Part shown: one piece after another, positions 19,170 through 27,216 of the stretch | Layout of the letters: each line of letters starts with the position of its first letter | Numbering within the stretch: the stretch's first letter is position 1 | DNA from: Agarophyton chilense | Lineage: Eukaryota; Rhodophyta; Florideophyceae; Gracilariales; Gracilariaceae | Direction of reading: 5' to 3' | Length of the DNA: 64,000 bases | NCBI GenBank assembly: GCA_030374765.1 | Contig: JARGXX010000003.1 | Location: forward strand, 620,001-684,000 | Program-made: the position numbers and the translations under genes | The notes under the pieces: model-generated | What the model was told of the DNA's origin: nothing | The model's input: the letters and a program-made list of their open reading frames with translations, nothing else | Databases searched by the model: none

Positions 19170-21683
19170 TTATCTTTTCGAGTTCATTCCTCGTCCATAG
19201 GTCTGAGGCATTCCACCCATCCCAGCACCACGCCTTCCCATTCCACCCATGCCGCCCATACCCATGCCTCCCATTCCTCGGCCTCCCATCCCCATATTGC
19301 CCATCCCCATGTTGCCCATGCCGCCCATCCCCATTCCGCCCATTCCCATGCCGCCCATGCTACCTCTACCCATTCCGCTCCTGCCCATGTTGCCCCTTCC
19401 CATTCCGCCCATGCCACCCATTCCCATACCACCCATGCTTCCCATGCCTGTTCGTCCCATTCCTCCCATGTTGTACATGCCAGCCATACCCCCCATACCC
19501 CCGAATCCTGGATTTTGGTTCTGCGCGTTCTTCGGACCTACAGAGCCTGGCGGTGGGGGTCTACCTTCACACTCGGCTGTCCAAACCTCATAGCCGTTTT
19601 TGAGTTCATCAAAAACAAGTTCGGCTAAAACGAGGTGATCAGGGCTGAGATTCTTGGAAGAAATTTTGTCTGGATGTACTTGTAAAATTGCTTTGTGATA
19701 ATTGACTTTCACTCTTGAGTTTTCTTTGAGAACATCCATCGACACCGGTTTCCATGTTGCAGTAGGGTACAGTACCGTATCCAAAGAAGCGAGTAGGGCA
19801 CGAAGGTTTCCTCGACGCGTTCCATTTCCGGTCCAACCGTTAATCTTTCGCTCAGCCGCTGATCGAGCTACGTCCTTGTCTTCACGTTCTTTTGCGTGTG
19901 CTCTTTCTCTCTCGCGAACTGCTGCAAGTTTCTCATCTGCTCTGGCTTTAATCTCATTCTCATGTTTCTTTCTGAGCTGCTCGCGTTGCAAGAGCTCGTC
20001 CTCCTTCGGTATCGAGGAAGGAGACGGTTTTGCAGAGGCAGCCGATTTCGTAGAAGGCTTGGAATTGGCATTCATCGTTGGAGCAGAAAACGACTGTTGG
20101 GGGACCGACCTCCTTGATCGAGATTGTGTCGAAGAACGAGGTCTGGGCTGAGGAGCAGCTCCCAAATCACCCAGCAAATCTCCCTCCATAGCTGAGGAAG
20201 ATGAACTCTTTCGCATGGTCGGGCGCAGGGTGGATGAGGACTCTGGGATACCACCAAGGTCAAGAAGGTCTTCAGTGTTGTTTGACGATGGTGGGGACGG
20301 CGATCTTCTTGACCTCGTAGGCTTTGGTGGAGCGGGAGTATCGAAGCCCAGTAAATCTGCTCCCGGCTCAGAAATGCGAGAAGGCTTTGATTTCTCAGAG
20401 TTACTTTCCCGACTCGATGAGGGTGCAAACGACGACGTCGGAGCCGGTGGAGGTTTAGCAGCTGTTCGGGTTCTGGAACGGGGGTACTTGTCTCTCGTAC
20501 GAGAAGCACCCGTCGGGTAGCTGCTAAAAGACTCCTTCTGTCCTACTCCGCCACTAGGGTAGCTGGACTCCCGCTTTCCGATTCCATTCGATGGATAAGA
20601 TGTGCTTGAACGATCCCTTCCAAATGGATTGGCTATGCCAGAGGAGGAATCTGAAGCAGATCCATGCTCGGAGCGCCGTGAGGTCTCCGGTTCGGGTTGA
20701 GATGGAAGAGGGTCATCGAAAATGTTTTCAGTATACACGTTTGATTTGGGACGTGGATTGTAAATATCGTCGTCGTCATCATCGTCACCATCGTCTTCAT
20801 CGTCAAGTTCATTCCATATGCTTTGGTTGTGTACAGGGAGAGTTGCTGAGCGTTTTGGAGGAGGTTGAGATACGGACTGCGGTGGCTCAGGCTGGGAAGC
20901 AGTGGAATTGACAGAGTTTCGGCGTTCTGGAATTTCATCAGTTGCTCCTCGCATAGTAGCAAGCTTGTTGGCACCAATCACATCGATGGCACGTTCCATG
21001 CTTCGAGCAGAATCTACATAAAACCGACGCTGAAACTCTATGGTCTCAGCAACGATGGACTCTATGAGAGTGGCGCGACGTTTTATAGTTTCCGACATGG
21101 TGGTGACCAACTCATTTGAGCGCTGAGTGAGCTCAGCCATCTTATCGTCGGCCTTTCGAACATCTTCCGGGGAGGCAGACCCGTCGGAAACGCGTTCATG
21201 ATAGCGCGCAGCATCCACATAACATCGCTTTCTTTCTTCCATGTGGTGATTGATTTGACGAGCCCTGTTAAGCTCAATCTTTGTGGGATCAATCACTCGC
21301 TTCTTGACGCGTCTTTCGACACGGGGCAGAACATCGTCAACAATGGACGCCTGCACGTTGACAAGAGCATCAGCAGCAAGGTAGGGCGCTCTGGTAGAAT
21401 TTGAGGAAAGCGAGTCGCGAAGCTTGGCAGCAAGGGTGTAGGCGGTGCCAGTGGAGCGCTGAATAGCCTCGTAGGCGGACAGGGCATCATGATGGAGGGT
21501 GTCGAGGTTCTTAGTCTGCGCCTTGAACTCGACTGAAAGATGGTCATATTCCGGGAAGGATTCTGGCAAGGAGAGGTTAGATATGCCCACGGCCTTCCTG
21601 ACCTCGACGCTAGCACGCTCGGCCGTGCGAATGACGCCGTTGCGGATGTTCTTGAAACCCTTGACAAAGGCGCTACCATCCAT
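19170..21683 (-). CDS. BAR-domain protein fused to an auxilin-type J domain
   Basis: 837 residues from ATG 21683 (MDGSAFVKGFKN). Residues 1-235 are helical and charged with amphiphysin-like features: FPEYDHLSVEFKAQTKNLD, then RVKKRVIDPTKIELNRARQ and MEERKRCYVDAARYHERV, indicating a BAR domain that senses or bends membrane. Residues 235-640 are disordered, Ser/Pro-rich, with clathrin-box-like DLLGFD and LLDLGG and an acidic run. The J domain (about 630-715) has the auxilin signature INGWTG, then LRALLASLDTVLYP, WKPVSM, VNYHKAILQVHPDKIS with intact HPD (near residue 669). Auxilins bring Hsc70 to clathrin coats for uncoating. The last 110 residues are a Gly-Met repeat (MGGMGMGGMG) unlike known auxilins. 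The frame extends upstream only through a GTG, so 21683 is the best start. Single exon. Confidence 0.82.
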   Translation of the reverse strand: MDGSAFVKGFKNIRNGVIRTAERASVEVRKAVGISNLSLPESFPEYDHLSVEFKAQTKNLDTLHHDALSAYEAIQRSTGTAYTLAAKLRDSLSSNSTRAPYLAADALVNVQASIVDDVLPRVERRVKKRVIDPTKIELNRARQINHHMEERKRCYVDAARYHERVSDGSASPEDVRKADDKMAELTQRSNELVTTMSETIKRRATLIESIVAETIEFQRRFYVDSARSMERAIDVIGANKLATMRGATDEIPERRNSVNSTASQPEPPQSVSQPPPKRSATLPVHNQSIWNELDDEDDGDDDDDDDIYNPRPKSNVYTENIFDDPLPSQPEPETSRRSEHGSASDSSSGIANPFGRDRSSTSYPSNGIGKRESSYPSGGVGQKESFSSYPTGASRTRDKYPRSRTRTAAKPPPAPTSSFAPSSSRESNSEKSKPSRISEPGADLLGFDTPAPPKPTRSRRSPSPPSSNNTEDLLDLGGIPESSSTLRPTMRKSSSSSAMEGDLLGDLGAAPQPRPRSSTQSRSRRSVPQQSFSAPTMNANSKPSTKSAASAKPSPSSIPKEDELLQREQLRKKHENEIKARADEKLAAVRERERAHAKEREDKDVARSAAERKINGWTGNGTRRGNLRALLASLDTVLYPTATWKPVSMDVLKENSRVKVNYHKAILQVHPDKISSKNLSPDHLVLAELVFDELKNGYEVWTAECEGRPPPPGSVGPKNAQNQNPGFGGMGGMAGMYNMGGMGRTGMGSMGGMGMGGMGGMGRGNMGRSGMGRGSMGGMGMGGMGMGGMGNMGMGNMGMGGRGMGGMGMGGMGGMGRRGAGMGGMPQTYGRGMNSKR
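19200..19510. repeat. Gly-Met-coding minisatellite
   Basis: On the minus strand this DNA repeats GGNATGGG-type units of 6 to 15 nt that encode GGM, GMGGMG and GMGRG runs in the tail of the BAR-J gene. Because the unit length is mostly a multiple of three, the other frames are open too and give long artefactual frames on both strands. Confidence 0.85.
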
Positions 21684-22206
21684 TGTTGAGCGCAACGACA
21701 GGTTCAAGAAACTAGAGTAAGTGGCAGTGTGAACTGGGGCATGAGTGCCTCGGGGATGATGGTTTCGGGGGTGGGTAGAGCCAAGGGACGGGTCTGTGAT
21801 GACTGTGGCAGAGAGCGAAACGAAAACGCACAGGGGTGGGGGGTGGGGGGTGGGAGCGTGATGGTCTTCGACTCTCGCGACGATGGAGGGAGGGGGGCGG
21901 AGGTGTGCGCGCTGCAAGTGCTGCCCAAACAACGTGAGCGGTGACAGTGCGCGCGCACGCGCTGCTGACACCGTAGCGCACTGCTGCTGCTCCAGGCGTG
22001 CGCCGGCTGTAAGCGTACGGATCGGCCACTATACCACGTGTCTTACACGTTGCATTGTGGTAACACGTAGTACTCGTGTACACGTGCGGTACTCTACGTA
22101 GCTTTCTAACTCGCCATTGTTCAACCAAGTCTATGTAGATACCCTTCGTAGTTGCAGTTGTTGTTGACGGGGACCAACCTCATTCGATGCGACGCGCGTC
22201 GGAGAG
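21684..22206. promoter_or_regulatory. Divergent promoter region of BAR-J and SRP68 genes
   Basis: 523 bp between divergent starts. It contains G-rich and GTGGG-rich patches next to the BAR-J gene (about 21830-21900), alternating GCGCGC near 21950 and two CACGTG boxes (near 22035 and 22080), a common bZIP or bHLH target. No TATA box found on either side. Functional use of these motifs is inference. Confidence 0.45.
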
Positions 22207-24039
22207 ATGGTGGCGGTGGCTTCGGAAGACGCGCCCCACGCCGCCGGCGTTCAAGTCGAATTTGACGCCCACGCCCACGCCGCGCCGCGGAACGGCGCCA
22301 AGCAGCCCGCTCACAAGATCTCTCTGCCCATTCTGTCCGATATCATCGACGCCCAGAATGCCCACGGGCTCAAACATGCCGATTACCTTCGCTACCGCCG
22401 CTATTGCTCGCGTCGTCTCTCTCGTCTGCGTTCCGCAACCGCCACGTCCAACAAACATCCGTCGCACCACCGTCGCTACCACCCCAATCCGGTTTCCGTC
22501 GAGAAGGTCTTTCAGCATCAACGCGCGCTTCTCATACCGCTCGTGCTCGCCGAGCGTGAGTGGGCCTTTGCCATGGACGTCAAGAGAGAGCAGCCTGCTG
22601 GACCGCATCGAGCACGTCGCACAATTATTGCCAAGCTTTCACGTGCCGTGCATCATGCCCACCACCTTGCCACGCTTTGTCACGACGTGGCTGACGAATC
22701 CACCGTCTTTGAGGCAGAAGCCTATTGGAAATCTATGATCGCCGCCCTTTCTTTGGAACGTGAGCAATGGGCTTCCGCATTGCATGCGTACCAGAACGTG
22801 CACAAGATCTACACCGGTATGGCTGGTTTGCGCGCCGGCACCCCAGCTGCGCCTCTGTATGAGAAGCGCTTGGAAGATGTCGATCAGGCTATTCGCTTTT
22901 GTAACTATAACCTCTCTAAGTCTTCTGGCCAAGGTGATGCAACGTTGCTACAAAGCCTGCGCGACGACGCCAATCGATCCCAGGATCTGCTTTCAGAAAA
23001 GATCGAGGCTGCCCTGGCACAGGCGCGAAAGCGTGCCGCTGTTTCATTTGGCGAGGTTACCTGGTGTGGAATTACTGTCCCGTTACGCGCAGAACGTGTG
23101 CGGGAAGCGGTGCTCATGGCCTCAGAGGAGAGCAAGCTCTTTTCACATAAGCCTGCTGCTATCGAAGCGTATGATAAGCTATTCATCAAGTACAATGATG
23201 CTGTCAAAGTCGTGGCCGACGAGTTGTCACAGTTTCGATCCTCATCTGCCACTGCCGATGATCGGATTACAGAGTTGGAATATCTAATTGCTTACCTCAC
23301 GTTCAATCGTTTGCAGCATACCATATCCAGAAATCTTCTTCTTGTCGAGTCGTACAAGAGTAAGCGTGCATCCAAACCGGAGGACTTTGTTCGTTTGTTT
23401 GATAACATCATAGCAAATATGACCGATATTTTGGCGCTCAAAGGAGTCGACAATGATGCCCAAGTTGCCAATGATGCGGAAGGGAGGCTCACATTGTTTC
23501 GTTCTCACCGATGTTATCATTTGGCCCAGTGCTATCTTGCGGGCCACATGCAAAGTGAGGCGGCGGCCCTGTTTGATCGCGTGGCAACCCATGCCAAAAC
23601 ACTCACGGGAAAGTATGCAGAAGAGGCGGAGAAGGTGGTCAATGAAAGCAAGGGATTGAAGTGTAGAGCCGTGGCTGAGGCGTTTATCAAGGAGCACGAG
23701 CTCACCAGCAACGTGCGAGATATGAAACTTTCTGAAAACTGCACATACCTGGGTACGAAGCGCATGATTGATCATCTTGATTCGTTTGAATGCTTTGCCC
23801 CTACTCCCGATAACAATCGAGTCATCTGTGATATGCCTCCGGCTTTGGAGGCTATTCCATGCAAACCTGTGCTGTTTGACCTTGCTATTGATGGTATTCG
23901 GTTCCCTGCAGAAGACTCGAAGACTGAGCCCCTGGATTCGGAACAAACTGAGACAGACTCTGAGCAGCCACAAGTACCACTTTCGACGTTCTCAGCAACC
24001 ACAACACGTATTGGGCGATGGTGGAGTGGAAAGGGTTAG
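22207..24039 (+). CDS. SRP68: Signal recognition particle subunit SRP68
   Basis: 610 residues against about 620 in animals. SRP68 with SRP72 binds the central three-way junction of SRP RNA and helps arrest and target ribosomes making secretory proteins to the ER. The N-terminal RNA-binding region is clear: LPILSDIIDAQNAHGLKHADYLRYRRYCSRRLSRLR (residues about 39-74, seen in parts) followed by helices with LAEREWAFAMDVK near 115. The rest is helical with TPR-like pairs (AIEAYDKLFIKYND, RCYHLAQCYLAGHMQSEAAALFDRV), as expected. The C-terminal 60 residues, which would meet SRP72, are acidic and Thr/Ser-rich and less conserved. ATG 22207 is the first ATG. Single exon, no odd features. Confidence 0.9.
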   Translation: MVAVASEDAPHAAGVQVEFDAHAHAAPRNGAKQPAHKISLPILSDIIDAQNAHGLKHADYLRYRRYCSRRLSRLRSATATSNKHPSHHRRYHPNPVSVEKVFQHQRALLIPLVLAEREWAFAMDVKREQPAGPHRARRTIIAKLSRAVHHAHHLATLCHDVADESTVFEAEAYWKSMIAALSLEREQWASALHAYQNVHKIYTGMAGLRAGTPAAPLYEKRLEDVDQAIRFCNYNLSKSSGQGDATLLQSLRDDANRSQDLLSEKIEAALAQARKRAAVSFGEVTWCGITVPLRAERVREAVLMASEESKLFSHKPAAIEAYDKLFIKYNDAVKVVADELSQFRSSSATADDRITELEYLIAYLTFNRLQHTISRNLLLVESYKSKRASKPEDFVRLFDNIIANMTDILALKGVDNDAQVANDAEGRLTLFRSHRCYHLAQCYLAGHMQSEAAALFDRVATHAKTLTGKYAEEAEKVVNESKGLKCRAVAEAFIKEHELTSNVRDMKLSENCTYLGTKRMIDHLDSFECFAPTPDNNRVICDMPPALEAIPCKPVLFDLAIDGIRFPAEDSKTEPLDSEQTETDSEQPQVPLSTFSATTTRIGRWWSGKG

Positions 24040-25090
24040 ACACAGCCATCCCTACAATTAAACTTTGTTCAACCGGCGAACGGGCAATACATGTCTTGTA
24101 TTCTTGATACAATCTCCCACCCCGCAATCTTGGTCCTCGCGCCACTTAGTACGCTAGAAAAGTGATATGCTGGGAATAATCACTGATGCCTACACTTCTT
24201 TGTGCTTTGGAAGAAACGAGCGCCGTCGTTTGAAGAACTTAATTACTGTCGAATGATTTGTTCTGTCATTTTGATAATACGATTAGAATGAGTCAATTGA
24301 CATGCTGCCCAATCTGATAGGACTTGGTGACGCTATTGAGCCGTTTCAATAAAGTATGAGGGGCCAGTTGGCTACTGACATCTCGGCATACATTCTTATA
24401 TACTCCGTTTCTTTAGGTTCTCAATGCAGGGGCTCGATCTTTCTTCCTGTCTCGAGCGCTTATGTCATTCGAGAAGCAAGAAGCCCCCACATTGTCAACA
24501 TGGCAGATGTTGGACATAATGCAATGACATGCGTGCAAAAAATGGCCAATCGATACCTGACGTGTCTGCGAAAGCATATCATTACTGCTCAGATGAAATT
24601 ACAGAGGCTTGGCGACATGTTGGCTAGTTTGGAAAGCAGAAGTTATCCGGTTGATATCGATGATTGTGATATCCCAATACACATGACACAGGCGAGAAAC
24701 ACCCCCCAAAGTGGTGTTGTCATCCGGAATCATATTACGACCGCCAATTCTGTAGATGATATTATTATCGGCAGAATTGGCGGTCAGTGATTGCTCGAAA
24801 CGAATTTTCACACTTGCAATTTTGATTATAGTGATATAGATAAATGCGACATCCCTGCACATGTACCACACATCTCCCAAAACTGACCCTACCCAACTAA
24901 TCGTGTGAAGATGATTTCTTTGGGTTTTGGGGTGGTGTGTGTGAGAATGAGCCCGACACTCCAGTTGAGCATACCCAACAACTTTGGTCACACAGAAAAG
25001 CTGTGACTGACTAGAGCATTGCGCGGGTTGTAGCTTGTGTACCTTGAATCGAAAGCCTTCCAGACATGTCTACTAGTATATATTTTCTCA
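24040..25090. other. Intergenic region with hairpin and degenerate tandem repeats
   Basis: About 1 kb between SRP68 and the second Hsp20 arm. Two imperfect copies of a segment of about 80 nt lie in the same direction at about 24640-24720 and 24820-24900. On the minus strand both read as TTTGGG, then GTG-rich sequence, GGGATrTC, and an ATC/TAT-rich end. Between them is a perfect hairpin at 24739-24785. A plus-strand frame at 24356-24790 and a minus-strand frame at 24599-24991 cross the repeats but look like no known protein. Confidence 0.45.
24739..24785. repeat. Perfect 14-bp hairpin with 19-nt loop
   Basis: GACCGCCAATTCTG at 24739-24752 is the exact reverse complement of CAGAATTGGCGGTC at 24772-24785. 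The loop is AT-rich. It sits between two degenerate direct repeats and has no U-run after it, so it is not a polymerase III terminator; it could be the centre of a small foldback or MITE-like element. Confidence 0.7.
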
Positions 25091-25516
25091 CCAATTGGAG
25101 AATGCGATAACCGTTATCCGTTATACCTGGAAAATCGCTGCGGCGTTTGCGAGCTCGAAAGAGAGAAGACGCAAGAAGGACAGCTGGGAGCTGGTGAATC
25201 GGTGAATTAACTGCAATAAAATTTGCATTCTGCCCCCTCATTGGCTCCGTCCAAATTAATGGGAGCTGGCAACGGACGTTTCCAGAGACTTCCGCTGCCC
25301 AGGAGCGCATCCCCGCAGCGAGTAGTCCGTCACGCCCGGCGCATTCCCCGTGTTTATTCTTTCTCTGGTAGAAGCCTAGAGAAGTCTCGCCGCATCCGCG
25401 TCATTGGTCTAAATGGAAACCCTTACAATTTACAATGTCTTCTTGGTTCTTCTAGAGACAATGGAAAACCACGACGTGAAACAACTCGATGTGATGCATC
25501 GCTGATGCAACGCATG

Positions 25517-25550
25517 GAACTTTCTACACCTTCCATTAGGGGTCTATAAA
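25517..25550 (+). promoter_or_regulatory. TATA box and heat-shock element of Hsp20 copy 2
   Basis: GAACTTTC at 25517-25524 forms a GAA-nn-TTC heat-shock element core; TATAAA is at 25545-25550, 145 nt before the ATG. A TTCTAGAGAC motif lies at about 25450. All match copy 1. Confidence 0.6.
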
Positions 25551-25694
25551 GGCACCTCACACACTCCCGCTCGGCGCTACTCTGCCTGGTTCATCACCCT
25601 ACACACATACTTCTCACACTAAAGCTAACTCACCGATCAAGCTTCACTCTTCAAGCTTCACGCTACCTCCGTTATACATCTCATACTGTCACTA

Positions 25695-26192
25695 ATGGAA
25701 CTCTCACACCCCCTGATGGAACCGCTTTTCCCGTTCTCCTTCCCCAACCGTGAGTTACGCCAGCTCCGTCAACTGGCCGATCAGATGGAAAACCGCGTCA
25801 GGGCTTCCGACGGCACCGACAAGCGTGTGCCAAACTACGAATACCACCGAGAGCAAGACAAGATCCTTTTGGAAGTTGAGCTTCCTGGCGTGCAAAAGGA
25901 GCAAGTCGGGGTTGAGATGCGAGGATCCAATCTATGCATCAGCGGACGTCGTTTCAAGGCCAGCGGGCTGTTCGTGGAGGAACACAAGGATGATGCCGCA
26001 GACAATGGTGGAACTGACTCGAAAGTGGAAGAAGGAAAGAGCGCTAGTATGATATACGAGTTGCAGGTCAAAGTAGGAGACAGTGTTGACGAAAACAGGA
26101 TCAAAGCAGAGCACAAAGATGGACTCCTGAAGATGATGATCCCGCTGAAAACCCACCCTGGCTCTCGCAAAATTGCTATCACTCAAGGATAA
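25695..26192 (+). CDS. Small heat-shock protein, Hsp20 family (copy 2)
   Basis: 165 residues, the same protein as copy 1 except Ser for Asn before SMIYELQV and Gln for His as the next-to-last residue. Hydrophobic N-terminal arm, alpha-crystallin domain (about 46-150, with ELPGVQKEQVG and CISGRRF) and an I-x-I-containing tail (KIAI) are all present, so both copies look functional. It is intronless and is read away from the gene island, as copy 1 is on the other side. Promoter and leader are nearly the same as in copy 1, so the two should be expressed alike. Confidence 0.93.
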   Translation: MELSHPLMEPLFPFSFPNRELRQLRQLADQMENRVRASDGTDKRVPNYEYHREQDKILLEVELPGVQKEQVGVEMRGSNLCISGRRFKASGLFVEEHKDDAADNGGTDSKVEEGKSASMIYELQVKVGDSVDENRIKAEHKDGLLKMMIPLKTHPGSRKIAITQG

Positions 26193-26434
26193 GAAGAACC
26201 TGTAGTAGTGTTATTTACTATCTGAATGGTGCTTGTACCAACTACCTCTGACACGATATATTTTAGTAGACTACGTAAATTTTACATTTGAAAGAGTTTT
26301 TTAAGTATGGTTTCCATCGCGACCAATATCAATCATATGTCATGAAGCGCGACTACTTCGGAAACAGAAATGTGTACAACAGGATCCGAAACCGCGCCAC
26401 ACTCGACAAACTACGCCATGTGATGTACATTACG

Positions 26435-27216
26435 CTATGCGTAGACATTCAGAGGTTCACGTTTTGCATTTCCCACGTGTATAGACGAAGGGTGGTTCTC
26501 CTCTCTTTCGCTAATGAGTGCACGAGCTTCAAAGATATCAGCTTACTTTGGATGACGCGAATGTAGATCCGTTCCGCTTCCCGTATCTCCGGAGAAGACT
26601 GGTAAAACCAAAGAACGGCGGATCGCATGAAGTCGCTAGTATTTCTGGGGTTTCATCCAATCCGCAAAAACTATAATGTTTCTCGCAAAAGATTGTCCGG
26701 TGATAAACCGAAGTTCTTCCCCTTCCTCGGCTTCAAAACTCGTTCAGTAGGATTTCTCATTGTTTTGCACTTTTTCACACTCCCTACTACCACGCAGCAC
26801 GAATTCTTCATTCGAAGTATAAAAAGCGCTGAAAAAGCGCTTTGTACACTGACTTATTGGGCTTACATTCCAGCCAAAACGAAGGCAACAGATAGCTTTG
26901 ATATACCACACCACAATATTCGTGTGCACGTACTCCATGATGCAATGGAAAATATTAGCTTTTGTACTTTAGCAATTGCTCGACGTCAAGAAGTTGAGTG
27001 TTCTGGAAACGAAAATGCAATCGCGAGTGCGATTGCCGTCGTTGAGTGTGCATGGCAATCACAGTCGTTGGTACACTGAAATGGTACACCCTGCTCGGTT
27101 CTCGCTTGAAACCAAAACCCATGAAAGAAATATAAAGGTTTCAAAGGAGATGACCCGGCTGATTTAATACAAATTGTCTATGGTTTTTAAGTCATACCCG
27201 AGGAAGACCTCCCTTG
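26435..27216. other. Intergenic region before MCM2, nothing recognised
   Basis: About 0.8 kb between the Hsp20 arm and the 3' end of MCM2. The longest frame (26627-27079, plus) has no family signal and ordinary non-coding composition. Confidence 0.45.

Larger units (their letters stand above)
25093..26430 (+). repeat. Inverted repeat arm 2 containing the Hsp20 gene
   Basis: Reverse complement of arm 1 (3545-4860). The shared block begins around GCGATAACCG at 25106 and runs through promoter, leader, coding region and 3' end. Beyond about 26330 the resemblance is patchy. Indels of a few bases separate the arms outside the core. Confidence 0.85.

Noticed and set aside
19146-19628. His/Ser/Ala-rich and Pro-rich frames on the plus strand
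   Set aside because: They are the Gly-Met repeat of the BAR-J gene read in other frames; repeats of unit length divisible by three keep them open.
21684-21971. N-terminal extension of the BAR-J frame
   Set aside because: The frame is open up to a GTG but has no ATG before 21683, and the extra part is Pro/His-rich promoter DNA.
23284-23973. 229-codon frame antisense to SRP68
   Set aside because: Shadow of the SRP68 coding strand; composition mirrors it and no motif is present.
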